Shown: positions 16,903 to 26,539, counted from the stretch's first letter. The stretch: DNA of 64,000 bases from Modicisalibacter coralii (GCF_004117855.1 NZ_QWBW01000015.1:62001-126000); one strand, 5' to 3'. The notes: generated by a model not told the origin, from the sequence alone. Translations and numbers: made by a program.

Positions 16903-18113
16903 TGTGACGGTATTTACCTGACAGTCAGTCGCTGAAAAGCAAAGTGGCCATAGTGCTCCCCGTGGGTTATAGAACGAGTGTCTGACGCTCGGCTGTAACA
17001 CCATGAGGAAACGACTATGACCACCGAAGAAAAGGTAGCACGACGCAAGCTCAGTCTCCTAGAACTGGCCAAGGATCTGCAGAACGTCAGCAAGGCCTGC
17101 AAGGTCATGGGCTACTCCCGGCAGCAGTTCTATGAGATCCGTCGCAACTATCAGACGTTCGGCTCCGAGGGGCTCGTCGACAAGCTTCCCGGGCCGCGGG
17201 GACCACACCCCAACCGCGTCAGCGAAGAGATCGAAACGGCCATTCTCGAGCACAGCCTGGCCTTCCCCACCCACGGTCCGGTTCGCGTCGCTCAAGAACT
17301 GGCGCTACGTGGTGTTCAGGTCAGCTCTACGGGCATCCGAGGCGTCTGGGGACGCCATGACTTGCTGACCCGTCATGAGCGCCTGCTGCGGCTCGAGAAG
17401 GCCACACGCGAGCAGAAGATCGAGCTGACCGAAGATCAGGTTCACCACTTGGAACGCTTCAGCCCTGAGTTCCGCGAACGCCATATCGAGGTCCACCACA
17501 CCGGTGAACTGGTGGCCGTCGACACCTTCTTCGTCGGCACGCTCAAGGGGGTCGGCAAGGTCTACCTGCAGTCCGTGATCGACTGCTTCAGCCGCTACGC
17601 CTAGGGCGCCTCTACACCAGCAAACTGCCCATCACGGCAGTACATGTGCTCAACAACGACGTGCTGCCTTTCTTCGAGGCCCACAACGCCAAAGTCAGCA
17701 CGGTGCTCAGCGACAACGGCCGAGAGTTCTGCGGCCGGAAGGATCAGCATCCGTATGAGCTGTTCCTTCAGCTCGAAGAGATCGAGCATCGCACCACCAA
17801 GGTTCGGCGACCGCAGAGCAACGGCTTCGTCGAGCGGCTGCACCGTACCCTGCTGGACGAGCACTTCCGCATCCAGGGGCGCACCAAGTGGTACGAGGCC
17901 CTGGAAGAGATGCAGGAGGACCTGGACGATTATCTGGTCATCTACAACACGAAACGGCCGCATCAGGGCCGCAACATGAAGGGGGCGACGCCCTATGCCG
18001 TCTTCAAGAAGGGACTCCCTAAGGCGACGAAGAAGGAGCCCAGGAAAACGGCAGAAAACACTGCTTAACTATAGGGAGCCCACGGGGGCATGTGTCAGGC
18101 GAATACCATCACT
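16903..18113 (+). mobile_element. IS481-type insertion sequence, inactivated
   Basis: About 1.2 kb bounded by imperfect 21-bp inverted ends: TGTGACGGTATTTACCTGACA on the left and, complemented, AGTGATGGTATTCGCCTGACA on the right. It encloses one DDE transposase gene broken in the middle. No clear target duplication is visible, and the right flank carries repeated GTACAC motifs. Confidence 0.7.
17017..18068 (+). pseudogene. IS481-family transposase, frameshifted
   Basis: An HTH-DDE transposase in two frames. The first part (17017-17604) holds the HTH (LLELAKDLQNVSKACKVMGY) and the first catalytic Asp (LVAVDTFFVG). It ends SRYA followed by TAG. The second part resumes one frame back from 17607 (RLYTSKLPITAVHVLNND) and carries the second Asp (LSDNGREF) and the Glu (QSNGFVERLHRT). 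The site reads TAGGGCGC where TGGGGCCGC (Trp-Gly-Arg) would be expected, so one base is lost and a stop formed. No slippery heptamer is present, so programmed frameshifting is unlikely. Confidence 0.8.
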
Positions 18114-18135
18114 GTACACACTGTACACTATAACC

Positions 18136-18834
18136 TCAGAATCTATTCACGAGAAATGGCTCATCCTGCACATGCTGCGCAAATGAGGAGAAAACGTGCT
18201 CACAGACATTTTTAACCTCCTCGAGCCTTTCCCCAAGTTCTTCCAATGTATAGCGGCGACCTATATCATGCGCAGTTTCTCTACCATGAGCGACAGCGTT
18301 TCGATTATTCTTTATTTCATCCAAATAATCCCCGTTACACCTTTCTGGAAAAGGTCTACCTGGAATGTTCATCACATCCCATAGGTCCCTTAGCTGTTGC
18401 CTACCAACATTCATACCCTCACCAGGAAACGAAGAGTCTGCCACCCTGGCTGTCTCGGATGAATATACACGGCGAACCAAAGAAGCCTTCTTCTTCAACC
18501 TATCCTCTTCTTTACAAGAATAGACAGCTTGAAATTCCGGCTCAAGAACAAAAGCCAGCAAATTACACTCAAGAGAATTCAAGGGATAACCATTATTTTT
18601 GATGTGAGAAACAAACTCTGAACAACACTTGGTAACCGTAAACTCCAAAGCCGCATATGCAGCAACAAAAAAGAATCCTTTATAGTTTTTTGCCAACAAA
18701 GATCTTGAACTATCCCGAGAAAGCGCTAACTCCGAGTACTCTCCCCGACCTTCCAGATCTTCGACTTGAGACAAAAAAATCTTTGCCTGTCTTAAACGAT
18801 CCTCGTAACCTGGAAAGAGATGCTCGAATATCAT
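18136..18834 (-). CDS. HEPN-domain protein (MAE_28990-like), putative RNase effector
   Basis: A 232-residue, AT-rich gene. The C-terminal helix carries DEIKNNRNAVAHGRE, with the HEPN RNase motif R-x4-H at R178/H183; the N-terminal half (KGFFFVAAYAALEFTVTKCC) fits the HEPN four-helix core. The MAE_28990 HEPN family is known from comparative genomics as a partner of DUF262 proteins in conflict systems. Its ATG overlaps the DUF262 stop by 4 bases, so the two are co-translated. The active-site motif is intact. Family assignment rests on motif and partner, not on a search. Confidence 0.7.
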   Translation of the reverse strand: MIFEHLFPGYEDRLRQAKIFLSQVEDLEGRGEYSELALSRDSSRSLLAKNYKGFFFVAAYAALEFTVTKCCSEFVSHIKNNGYPLNSLECNLLAFVLEPEFQAVYSCKEEDRLKKKASLVRRVYSSETARVADSSFPGEGMNVGRQQLRDLWDVMNIPGRPFPERCNGDYLDEIKNNRNAVAHGRETAHDIGRRYTLEELGERLEEVKNVCEHVFSSFAQHVQDEPFLVNRF

Positions 18835-19865
18835 GCAGAAAACCTACGGACGCAATAGTCCACTCTAGCATTTAGCTTAGTTCGAGAATTAGTACCTCCG
18901 CCAGAAGTCAACGCTGTAAGCTCCGGATCTTCGATCCACTCAGCCACACTTTTACCTTCGATTTCATGCCCATTATTCAGTGCAGTAGCAGCCCCAACGG
19001 TTATAGCCTCATACAAATTTACAGGCGTTGTACTCGCTCTACCTCTTCGGATTCCGTTTGGCAACTCTCGAGACAACTTATCAAACGTTCTCTCAAAAAG
19101 AGATTCCATTTTTTTATAGTTGAATTTTTTCTCTGACTTTCGCATGAACTCATTAAGGAACCCCGAAACGCTGTGCTGAAAGCTATCCCTATCACAAAAA
19201 TAAGCGAAAAACTTTAAAACAAACTCTTCTGGCGTACCATCCTTAACTCTCTGGCGAGGAAAGTTTACCACGCTATTAAAGCTATCCCTCTTGGACATCT
19301 CTTCAATAAAATCATTGAAATGCCCTTTAAAAACACAAGCACGTATTTCTTGATCAGTCAGGATAACGCCGCCAGTATTCAACCTCTCAAAAAGATCAAA
19401 CCTAACTTTATGGTCACTCTTATCACTAAGATTGGTAATCTTTACAGGGCGAAGAAGAAGCTTATATTGAACACCTTTATCTAGATCATCAAAATTTTTC
19501 CCATTCAACTCAGTAAGAGTTTCCAGACCAGTGATTCTAAGTGGCCCAGGCAAACCAAATTTCTCAAGCTGCTCCTCATTACAAACAAAATGGATCAAGG
19601 TGTTGAGACGCTGAACACCATCGATCAACTCCCAAGACCCATCCAAGTTAGTTGCAGCAAATAGACTGGGTATAGGAATGCCTAAAAAGACAGATTCAAT
19701 GAATCTAGATTGATTTACGGGCTCCCACCGAAAGTGCCTTTGGTAAGCTGGAGCAATGTCTATAATATCTTCAACAGCCATGCTCACAAGTTCTCTTACC
19801 GATATATCAAACGTATCGTAGTCTACCTTTCTTCTTTCTTGCTCGAGTTGACTAAATAAGCTCAC
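18831..19865 (-). CDS. DUF262-domain protein (GmrSD-like N-terminal domain, no HNH)
   Basis: A 344-residue protein with DUF262 (ParB/sulfiredoxin-like) motifs: YQRHFRW at 41-47, LGIPIP at 61-66, and IDGVQRLNTL at 81-90, where the usual form is DGQQR. Then RFDLFERLNTGG. DUF262 domains in GmrSD-type systems bind or hydrolyse nucleotides, but the C-terminal DUF1524 HNH nuclease of those proteins is absent. The overlapping HEPN gene may replace it as effector. GTG 19865 is chosen because AAGGGGGG precedes it; a longer frame to 19907 runs into the repressor remnant. Base composition is much more AT-rich than the chromosome. Confidence 0.75.
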   Translation of the reverse strand: MSLFSQLEQERRKVDYDTFDISVRELVSMAVEDIIDIAPAYQRHFRWEPVNQSRFIESVFLGIPIPSLFAATNLDGSWELIDGVQRLNTLIHFVCNEEQLEKFGLPGPLRITGLETLTELNGKNFDDLDKGVQYKLLLRPVKITNLSDKSDHKVRFDLFERLNTGGVILTDQEIRACVFKGHFNDFIEEMSKRDSFNSVVNFPRQRVKDGTPEEFVLKFFAYFCDRDSFQHSVSGFLNEFMRKSEKKFNYKKMESLFERTFDKLSRELPNGIRRGRASTTPVNLYEAITVGAATALNNGHEIEGKSVAEWIEDPELTALTSGGGTNSRTKLNARVDYCVRRFSA

Positions 19866-19878
19866 ATTCCCCCCTTGA

Positions 19879-20073
19879 CTACAAAACCCGCCCAATTCGA
19901 ATCTCACACCGCCCCAAGATCTCCACGTCTTTCATCTCCTGCGGCTTGATCATCTTTTTCTCATAGCGCGGGTTGTCGCTGATCAGCAGCCAGGCGCCGC
20001 CGGCCACGCGTTGCACGCGCCGCTCACCGTGCACGAGCAGCAGGAACACCCCTTCCGGGTGCGGATCGCGGCT
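19879..20073 (-). pseudogene. C-terminal fragment of S24-type phage repressor
   Basis: The minus strand reads GVFLLLVHGERRVQRVAGGA, WLLISDNPRYEKKMIKPQ, then VEILGRCEIRIGR before TAG. This is the end of a LexA/CI-like S24 peptidase domain, including the catalytic-Lys strand (ERRVQRV). The N-terminal DNA-binding half and a start codon are gone. A related copy lies at 62282-62470, equally truncated and next to the other att site. Confidence 0.7.
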
Positions 20074-20370
20074 TCAGCTCGTAATCTTGTCCGAGACACC
20101 AACACCAGTCCCACCGTGTCAGCTGCGTGGGTGTATCCGAAGAGATAGCTAGAAACACTATGTCACCACTCCCAAGCTCATGGCTGCTCACAACACTTAG
20201 GACGACAGTACCGAAAGCCTGAACGGCTGTCATGCCTGAATTAGGAAATGACTGCCTAGATGAGGCATGGCGGCAAGAAGAGCGACAGCACGGGTAGAAA
20301 GGCCGTCCAAAGACCTCTTGAAGGAGCCTATGGAAGTCAGGTGTCAGGTGTGGGTCAAAAAGATACAGAC

Positions 20371-20425
20371 AAAGAAAAAGCCGCTGAAATCAGCGGCTTT
20401 TTCAATATTCTTGGCGGAGGGGGAG
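20371..20425. repeat. attL direct repeat of tRNA-Ser island
   Basis: A 55-base segment matches 62764-62818 without gaps: 29 identical bases over the terminator hairpin, 12 partly diverged, then 14 identical bases (TGGCGGAGGGGGAG) equal to the 3' end of tRNA-Ser including CCA. Identity stops at 20426, inside the island. It doubles as the right end of the older element to the left. Confidence 0.85.
20378..20399 (-). terminator. Duplicate of the tRNA-Ser terminator
   Basis: Perfect hairpin AAGCCGCTGA / TCAGCGGCTT with a 2-base loop. On the minus strand it is followed by a T-rich tract (TTTTTCTTT). Copy of the hairpin at 62771, left behind outside the island. Confidence 0.7.
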
Positions 20426-20542
20426 TCCGCTTGATTAAAATACAGGGAAGTCTATCTTCAAACTTTTACTAACTGTTTTATATATATTTTTTTGGCTTTT
20501 TCGTCCAGAGACATCCGAAGCTGTATCGCCGATTGCAGAATC

Positions 20543-20566
20543 AAAGTATGGGCTGGAGTATGGGCT
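20543..20566. repeat. Direct repeats near the left end, candidate integrase arm sites
   Basis: Two copies of AGTATGGGCT in tandem (from 20545 and 20557), with a weaker third (AGGTATGG). The same tandem pair, beginning AAAGTATGGGCTG, occurs at 62726-62750 near the right end, in the same orientation. Paired short repeats just inside both att sites are what arm-type integrase sites look like. They also overlap the region upstream of int. Confidence 0.5.
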
Positions 20567-20607
20567 CAGGTATGGTACGCTGCTTCTCAAGCAACGAGGA
20601 GGCTGCC

Positions 20608-21804
20608 ATGGGAAAGCTCACCACACGCGGGGTACAGAAACTGGTCAGGGAGGCCAAGCCCGGATTGACCAACGATGGCGAAGGCCTGTACCTCAAGATC
20701 GGCAAGAAAGGGGGAGCTAGCTGGATCTATCGGTTCCGGCGAAATGGCAAGCTTCGCGACATGGGCCTTGGTAGCTATTTGGACGTCAGCCTTTCTGAAG
20801 CGCGTGCTCGTGCCGGAAAAAACCGTAGTCTCGTCAAGGAGGGCGTTGACCCCCTTGAGGCCAAGGTAGAGGAAGAACAAGCAGACGAGACGACTCCCAC
20901 CTTCACCAGCTGTGCCGCTCGCTACATCAAATCTCACCGCCGTAGCTGGCGGAACGCCAAGCACGCGCGGCAGTGGGTCAGCACGCTCAAGGCGTATGCC
21001 CGACCGGTGATCGGTTCCATGCCAGTGGATGAGGTCACCACCCAGGACGTCCTAAAGATCCTGTCGCCGATCTGGACCAACAAAACCGAGACAGCCAAGC
21101 GTGTGCAAGGCCGTATTGAGAACGTTCTCGACTACGCCGCAGCGCACAGCTACCGAGACCCCGTAAATCCTGCCCGCTGGCGTGGCCACCTCGACAAGCT
21201 GCTGGCCAAGCCGGCAAGGGTCAAGAAAGTGACCCACCACCCCGCCATGCCCTACGATGATGTCGCTGCCTTCATGTCAGAGCTTCAGGGCTATACCAGC
21301 ATCTCCTCCAAGGCACTGCAATTCCTGATCTTCACAGCTACGCGCACTTCAGAGGTCCTGCGCGCTGATTGGCTGGAGATCGACCTCAACAATGAAACCT
21401 GGACGATCCCAGCTGACCGGATGAAGGCACGCCGCGAACACCGTGTGCCGCTGTCACGGCAAGCGGTGGAGCTGTTGGCCCAGCTGCCGAAGGTACAAGG
21501 CAATACACACGTATTCCCCGGCGCTCGCTATGGTCGCCCTCTCTCCAATATGGCCATGCTGCAGCTGATGCGCGGCATGGGGTACGGTGTCGGCAGCGAA
21601 CGTGGCGACTACGTACCCCACGGCTTCCGCTCGAGCTTTCGCGACTGGACGGGCGAAGTCACCAGCTATCCCCGCGACGTCGCAGAGATGGCTCTCGCTC
21701 ACACCATTGAAAACAAAGTGGAAGCGGCCTATCGCCGCGGTGACCTATTCGAGAAGCGGAGGGCGATGATGCAGGACTGGGCTGACTTCATCAGCAGCAC
21801 CTAG
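20608..21804 (+). CDS. Tyrosine-recombinase integrase (CP4-57/P4 type)
   Basis: A 398-residue integrase. The N-terminal DUF4102 domain (TNDGEGLYLKIGKKGGASWI), the SAM-like core-binding domain (about 100-200) and the catalytic domain are in order. Catalytic residues are visible: Arg in TATRTSEVLRADW, His-x-x-Arg in VPHGFRSSFRDW, His in ALAHTIENKVEAAYRR, whose last Tyr is nucleophilic. ATG 20608 follows GAGGAGG; a longer frame from 20533 lacks support. Placed 180 bases inside attL and reading inward, as usual for tRNA-targeting islands. Appears intact. Confidence 0.92.
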   Translation: MGKLTTRGVQKLVREAKPGLTNDGEGLYLKIGKKGGASWIYRFRRNGKLRDMGLGSYLDVSLSEARARAGKNRSLVKEGVDPLEAKVEEEQADETTPTFTSCAARYIKSHRRSWRNAKHARQWVSTLKAYARPVIGSMPVDEVTTQDVLKILSPIWTNKTETAKRVQGRIENVLDYAAAHSYRDPVNPARWRGHLDKLLAKPARVKKVTHHPAMPYDDVAAFMSELQGYTSISSKALQFLIFTATRTSEVLRADWLEIDLNNETWTIPADRMKARREHRVPLSRQAVELLAQLPKVQGNTHVFPGARYGRPLSNMAMLQLMRGMGYGVGSERGDYVPHGFRSSFRDWTGEVTSYPRDVAEMALAHTIENKVEAAYRRGDLFEKRRAMMQDWADFISST

Positions 21805-21846
21805 CTAGTACGCTGGTCTCAAACACAAAATGCGATGAATTAGAGG

Positions 21847-22110
21847 GTGAACAGCTCACTCACCAATTTCTGCACTCCCGGGCATGCCCCCACGTCGAGC
21901 GCTGATCCTTTGTCTTGCAAAGGCGCTCGCTGCATCGACCTTAACAGCGACTCGGCCGAGCGACTGGAAGCACTCCCCACTGACGGCCCAGCCCGTGCCG
22001 ACGACATCATCGAGGGCCGTCCGTGGCCCAGCATTGAGTCACTGACGCGCATCAGCGGACTGGGGCCGAGTCGCGTCAGTGACATCCATACAGCGGGCTG
22101 TTATGCATGT
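21847..22110 (+). pseudogene. Helix-hairpin-helix (ComEA-like) domain remnant
   Basis: The plus strand carries CIDLNSDSAERLEALPTDGP, ARADDIIEGRPWPSIESL and TRISGLGPSRVSDI: two helix-hairpin-helix units of the ComEA/DNA-binding type. The first hairpin has lost its Gly-Ile-Gly (now TDG). A GTG with GAGG is present at 21847. The frame has no natural stop; it runs on through the antisense of the Met-repeat gene, so the real end has been lost. Confidence 0.5.
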
Positions 22111-22122
22111 AAGAGGGACGAT

Positions 22123-22788
22123 TCACTGCGTGCTTTCGGGAGAAGCAGCCCCCTGATGCAACTGCTCACGCTGCTCATCGGTGAGCAGGTCGAGCATGCG
22201 GCTGCGCATCCGCACCATCTCGGCCATCATCTCGCCGCGAAGCTCACCCATTTGGCCATGCAGAGTCTTGACCTGCTCGGGGTCAGGGGACTCGGCATGC
22301 ATCACTTCCATCAGTTCCATGCGCAAGTCCATCATCTTCCCCATGCGCTCGAAATGGGCAGGGCGTTGTTGCTGCATCAGCTCACGCATCTGGCTACGCT
22401 GATCGGGCGAAAGTTGCTGCATCATACTCATGCCCTTCGCCATCAATGGACAGGGCATCATGCCCGGGCCCATGCCGCTCTGGCCGTAGCCCATCATGCC
22501 GTGCCCCATGCCTCCCTGGCCGTAGCCCATCATGCCGGGCCCCATGCCTCCCTGGCCGTAGCCCATCATGCCGTGCCCCATGCCTCCCTGGCCGTAGCCC
22601 ATCATGCCGGGCCCCATGCCTCCCTGGCCGTGACCCATCATGCCGGGCCCCATGCCTCCCTGGCCGTAGCCCATCATGCCGGGCCCCATACCGCCCTGCT
22701 GCATGCCCTGTGCAGAGGCGGTGACGCTGGCGGCAATACCAAGACCAGCGGCCAATGCAACTGCGAGTACCTGCTTGTGCTTGATCAT
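22123..22788 (-). CDS. Periplasmic Met-rich Spy/CpxP-like protein with tandem repeats
   Basis: A 221-residue protein. It has a signal peptide (KHKQVLAVALAAGLGIAASV, cleavage near ASAQG). Residues about 30-115 are seven 12-residue repeats of the form QGGMGPGMMGYG, and a helical C-terminal half is rich in Met and Gln with LSPDQRSQMRELM and LTDEQREQL, the LTxxQ signature of Spy/CpxP. Met clusters bind Cu(I)/Ag(I). It probably buffers copper in the periplasm. ATG 22788 follows GGAGAGGGG. A CueR-type promoter lies about 75 bases upstream, so copper induction is expected. Confidence 0.8.
   Translation of the reverse strand: MIKHKQVLAVALAAGLGIAASVTASAQGMQQGGMGPGMMGYGQGGMGPGMMGHGQGGMGPGMMGYGQGGMGHGMMGYGQGGMGPGMMGYGQGGMGHGMMGYGQSGMGPGMMPCPLMAKGMSMMQQLSPDQRSQMRELMQQQRPAHFERMGKMMDLRMELMEVMHAESPDPEQVKTLHGQMGELRGEMMAEMVRMRSRMLDLLTDEQREQLHQGAASPESTQ
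22458..22698 (-). repeat. 36-bp tandem repeats encoding Met/Gly repeat
   Basis: About seven units of 36 bases, near-identical in DNA and alternating Pro or His at the third Gly-flanked position (MGPGMMG/MGHGMMG). DNA-level identity suggests recent expansion by slippage or recombination, so copy number may vary between strains. Confidence 0.8.
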
Positions 22789-22820
22789 ATCCCCTCTCCT
22801 CGACTTTCCGATGGCAGAAT

Positions 22821-22843
22821 CTATTCCCTGCCACAGGGAATAG
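22821..22843. promoter_or_regulatory. Perfect 10-bp palindrome in the leader of the Met-rich gene
   Basis: CTATTCCCTG and CAGGGAATAG around a 3-base loop. It lies between the CueR-type promoter and the ribosome-binding site of the Met-repeat gene, so it would be in the leader RNA. It may be a leader hairpin or a second operator. Confidence 0.5.
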
Positions 22844-22861
22844 GACAAGATTGCGTTATAA

Positions 22862-22892
22862 GCTTAAAACCTGAGTGCCGCCTCAAGGTCAA
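22862..22892 (-). promoter_or_regulatory. CueR/MerR-type promoter
   Basis: On the minus strand: TTGACC, a 19-base spacer containing the dyad ACCTTGA...CTCAGGT, then TTAAGC. The over-long spacer and the dyad filling it are hallmarks of promoters remodelled by MerR-family activators such as CueR. It points at the Met-rich Spy-like gene. Confidence 0.75.
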
Positions 22893-23028
22893 GCTGCTTT
22901 GAGTTCAGCCACATTTCAGGTGGCTTGTTTCCCTGGCAACCGAGATATCCGGCCGCCAGGCCATTCTCATCACGCGCCACCCCATGCAGACGGTTCTTTG
23001 CCGCCGTCCACCGCTGGGGTCCATCCGG

Positions 23029-23364
23029 TCAATGAATCGCTTGAATTGTGGTGTTGTCCGGCGAGAAATCGAAGGTGATGGTGTCGCCCTCTGCCAGGCT
23101 GGCCATGGCCTCTTCCGACATCTTGAACGGCATGACCATCGCCGGCCAGCCAAGCGCCGGGACCGGTTCATGCGCGATGATGGCCACCCCCTTGTCGCGA
23201 TCCAACTTGCGGACCTCGCCGGTGGCCGTCGTCAGCTGCTGTTCCTGAGCCTGGTCATGCCCCATGTCCGCCATCTGCTCCTGGGAGCCGTGGCCGGTCA
23301 TTTCGTTGGCCTGGGCGGAGAGCGACACCAGTGCGATAGCTGAGGCGAGAAGCAGGGTTTTCAT
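23029..23364 (-). CDS. cusF: Periplasmic copper/silver chaperone CusF
   Basis: A 111-residue protein with signal peptide ([19 protein letters not shown]) and a CusF OB-fold domain. [20 protein letters not shown], then PFKMSEE, provides the His, Trp and Met residues that bind Cu(I)/Ag(I). CusF hands metal to CusB. Its ATG overlaps the cusA stop (ATGA), placing it last in a cusCBAF operon. Confidence 0.9.
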   Translation of the reverse strand: MKTLLLASAIALVSLSAQANEMTGHGSQEQMADMGHDQAQEQQLTTATGEVRKLDRDKGVAIIAHEPVPALGWPAMVMPFKMSEEAMASLAEGDTITFDFSPDNTTIQAIH

Positions 23365-26300
23365 GCGTTGACTCCTTTCGAGGTTTCGAGGGTGTTGCGG
23401 TGGGTTGCGCTTGCACGCAGTTGGCGTCGGTGCATCAGCAGGTAGGCTGCCGGCATGACGAAGAGGGAAAGCAGCGGCGCCGTCACCATGCCGCCGATCA
23501 TCGGGGCGGCGATCCGGCTCATGATTTCACTGCCGGTTCCGCTGCCCCACAGGATCGGAACCAGACCGGCAATCAGCACGGCGACGGTCATCACCTTGGG
23601 GCGCACCCGCTGGACGGCGCCTGTGCGGATGGCCTCCAGCAGGCCGGCCTCGCCGCCATGCCCAGAGGCCAGCCGCTCATGCCAGGCGTTCTTCAGGTAG
23701 AGCAGCATGATGACGCCAAACTCCGCAGCGACCCCGGCCAGGGCAATGAACCCGACCCCGGTGGCCACCGAGAGGTTGTAGCCGAGGAGATACAGGAACC
23801 AGACCCCGCCGGTCAGCGCGAAGGGCAGCATGGCCATGATCAGCAAGGCGTCAGTGACGCTGCGGAAGGTCAGGTACAGCAGTACCAGGATGATCATCAG
23901 CGTGACGGGGATCACCAGCTGCAGCCGTTCATTGGCCCGCTCCATGTACTCGAACTGGCCGGCGTAGCTGACACTCATCCCCGCGGGCAGCGAGAGCTTC
24001 TGACCCAGCGTCGCCCTCAGCTCGTTGGCGACGGAGGCCACATCACGACCACGCACGTCGACGAAGACCAGCCCCGACAGCCTGGCGTTCTCGCTCTTGA
24101 GCATCGGCGGGCCGCTCTCCACATGAATGTCGGCAACCGTGCCCAGCGTGATCTGGCTGCCCTGGGGCGTATAGATCGGCAGGTTATGCAGATCCGACAG
24201 GCTGTCACGCCACTCACGACCATAGCGGAGGTTGATCGGGTAGCGGGCGAGCCCCTCTACCGTCTCCCCGACCGTCTTTCCGCCAATCGCGCCTGCCACC
24301 ACGGCCTGGATGTCGGCAATGTTGAGGCCATACCGCGCCGCCGCGGATCGCTTGATATCGACGTCGATGTAGCGCCCGCCGGCAAGACGTTCCGCGGTGG
24401 CCGAGTTGACCCCCGGGACATCGCGGGCAATGCGCTCGATCTCCTGGGTGATCTCGTCGATGGCCGTCAGGTCGCTTCCCGAGACTCGCACACCGATGGG
24501 ACTCTTCACGCCGGTCGCCAGCATGTCGATACGATTGCGGATCGGCGGAATCCACATGTTGGCGAGGCCGGGAACCTGTACCGCGGCATCCAGCTCCTCC
24601 ACCAGCTTTTCCGGGGTCATGCCGGGACGCCACTGATCCCTGGGCTTGAACTGGATCGTCGTCTCGAACATCACCAGCGGCGCCGGGTCGGTGGCCGTGT
24701 TGGCGCGGCCCGCCTTGCCGAATACCCGGTGGACCTCGGGGACCGACTTGATCATGCGATCCGTCTGCTGCAGCAGCTCCGAGGCCTTCTGTGCCGACAG
24801 CCCGGGCAGCGCCGTGGGCATGTAGAGCAGATCTCCTTCATCCATTGGCGGGAGGAACTCGCCCCCCAGCTGCGTGGCAGGCCACAGGCTGGAGAGAAAC
24901 ATCATCATGGCCACTGCCACGGTGGTCTTCGGCCACCGCAGGACCCCGTCCAGGGCAGGACGATAGATGCGAGCCAGCCCTCGGTTCAGTGGGTTGCGGG
25001 ACTCGGACGGGATCTTGCCGCGAATCCAGTAGCCCATCAGCACCGGCACCAGGGTGACGGAGAGGCCCGCCGCCGCGGCCATCGCATAGGTCTTGGTGAA
25101 GGCCAGGGGGCCGAACAGGCGTCCCTCCTGGGCTTCCAGGGTAAACACCGGAATGAACGAGAGCGTGATGATCAGCAGGCTGAAGAACAGCGCCGGCCCC
25201 ACCTCGATGGAGGCCTGGGTAATGACCTGCCAATGTTCGGCCCCCTTCAGCGTCTTGCCCGGATGCCTCTCGTGCCACCGTTCGATGTGCTTGTGCGCGT
25301 TCTCGATCATGACAATGGCCGCATCGACCATGGCCCCGATGGCGATGGCGATACCGCCCAGCGACATGATGTTGGCGTTGATCCCCTGCTGCTGCATGAT
25401 CACGAAGGAGATCAGCACCCCGATGGGCAGCGTCATGATGACGACCAGCGAGGAGCGGAAGTGCCACAGGAAGAGCAGGCACACCAGCCCCACCACGATG
25501 AACTCCTCCACCAGCTTTTGCGTGAGGTTGCTCACCCCCCTGTCGATGACCTGGCTGCGGTCGTAGGTGGTGACGACCTCCACCCCTTCCGGGAGACTCC
25601 CCTGGAGCTCATCGAGCCGCTCCTTGACGAGCCTGATGGTCTCGCGAGCGTTCTTCCCGCTGCGAAGCACGACAACGCCACCGACCACCTCGCCTTCCCC
25701 GTCCAGCTCCGCGATGCCGCGGCGCATCTCGGGCCCGATCTGGATATGCGCGATGTCCCCCAGCGTGATCGGGACGCCGTCGCCATCCAGACGCAGGGGG
25801 ATGTCACGGAAGTCCTGCAGGCTTTCCAGGTAGCCCGAGGCCCGGACCATGTACTCGGCTTCCGCCATCTCCAGGACGCTACCGCCGGCCTCCTGGTTGG
25901 CGTTCTTGATAGCCTGGGTAACCACCTGCTGAGGGATGCCGAGATTGGCCATCCGTACCGGATCGAGGACGACCTGATACTGCTTGACCATCCCGCCTAC
26001 CGTGGCGACTTCGGCCACGTTGGGGAGGTTCTTCAGTTCGTAGTTCAGGAACCAGTCCTGCAGGGAGCGCAGCTGCGCCAGGTCATGTTTGCCGGTGCGA
26101 TCGACAAGAGCATATTGATAGACCCAGCCCACGCCGGTCGCGTCCGGTCCGAGCGTCGGCACCGCCCCGTCAGGCAGCTTCCCCTGGGCCTGGTTGAGGT
26201 ACTCAAGGACCCGAGAGCGCGCCCAGTAGAGATCGGCATCGTCCTCAAACAAGACATAGATGTAGCTGTCCCCGTAGAAGGAGAAGCCGCGCACCGTCTT

Positions 26301-26537
26301 GGCGCCGGGCACCGACAGCATGGTGGTGGCCAGAGGGTAGGTCACCTGATTCTCGACGATCTGGGGAGCCTGCCCGGGGAACGGGGTGCGGATGATGACC
26401 TGGACGTCGGAGAGATCCGGAAGGGCATCCACCGGGGTCTGCTTGACGGACCAGACGCCCCAGGCCACCGAGAAGACCGTGGCCAGGAGAATCAGGAAGC
26501 GGTTGGACACCGACCAACGAATCAGCATGGCAAGCAT
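23361..26537 (-). CDS. cusA: Heavy-metal RND efflux pump, inner-membrane subunit CusA
   Basis: A 1058-residue RND transporter of the HME type: N-terminal [19 protein letters not shown], 12 membrane segments in two halves, TM4 motif [20 protein letters not shown] with the proton-relay Asp, and [20 protein letters not shown] at the start of the second porter domain. Methionines for Cu(I)/Ag(I) export are abundant. Pumps monovalent copper or silver across the outer membrane with CusB and CusC. GGAGGG precedes the ATG; a two-base gap separates it from cusB. Length is as expected and the gene is intact. Confidence 0.93.
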   Translation of the reverse strand: MLAMLIRWSVSNRFLILLATVFSVAWGVWSVKQTPVDALPDLSDVQVIIRTPFPGQAPQIVENQVTYPLATTMLSVPGAKTVRGFSFYGDSYIYVLFEDDADLYWARSRVLEYLNQAQGKLPDGAVPTLGPDATGVGWVYQYALVDRTGKHDLAQLRSLQDWFLNYELKNLPNVAEVATVGGMVKQYQVVLDPVRMANLGIPQQVVTQAIKNANQEAGGSVLEMAEAEYMVRASGYLESLQDFRDIPLRLDGDGVPITLGDIAHIQIGPEMRRGIAELDGEGEVVGGVVVLRSGKNARETIRLVKERLDELQGSLPEGVEVVTTYDRSQVIDRGVSNLTQKLVEEFIVVGLVCLLFLWHFRSSLVVIMTLPIGVLISFVIMQQQGINANIMSLGGIAIAIGAMVDAAIVMIENAHKHIERWHERHPGKTLKGAEHWQVITQASIEVGPALFFSLLIITLSFIPVFTLEAQEGRLFGPLAFTKTYAMAAAAGLSVTLVPVLMGYWIRGKIPSESRNPLNRGLARIYRPALDGVLRWPKTTVAVAMMMFLSSLWPATQLGGEFLPPMDEGDLLYMPTALPGLSAQKASELLQQTDRMIKSVPEVHRVFGKAGRANTATDPAPLVMFETTIQFKPRDQWRPGMTPEKLVEELDAAVQVPGLANMWIPPIRNRIDMLATGVKSPIGVRVSGSDLTAIDEITQEIERIARDVPGVNSATAERLAGGRYIDVDIKRSAAARYGLNIADIQAVVAGAIGGKTVGETVEGLARYPINLRYGREWRDSLSDLHNLPIYTPQGSQITLGTVADIHVESGPPMLKSENARLSGLVFVDVRGRDVASVANELRATLGQKLSLPAGMSVSYAGQFEYMERANERLQLVIPVTLMIILVLLYLTFRSVTDALLIMAMLPFALTGGVWFLYLLGYNLSVATGVGFIALAGVAAEFGVIMLLYLKNAWHERLASGHGGEAGLLEAIRTGAVQRVRPKVMTVAVLIAGLVPILWGSGTGSEIMSRIAAPMIGGMVTAPLLSLFVMPAAYLLMHRRQLRASATHRNTLETSKGVNA

Positions 26538-26539
26538 GT

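Noticed and set aside
17602-17607. Programmed frameshift in the IS481 transposase
   Set aside because: IS481 transposases are normally one frame, no slippery heptamer is present, and a base is missing relative to the expected codons.
22458-22698. CRISPR-like repeat array
   Set aside because: The 36-bp units abut with no spacers and are in frame inside a coding gene.
21847-22902. A single 351-residue protein with HhH start and His/Ala repeats
   Set aside because: The His/Ala repeats are the exact antisense of the Met/Gly repeats of the Spy-like gene; only the first quarter has protein-like content.
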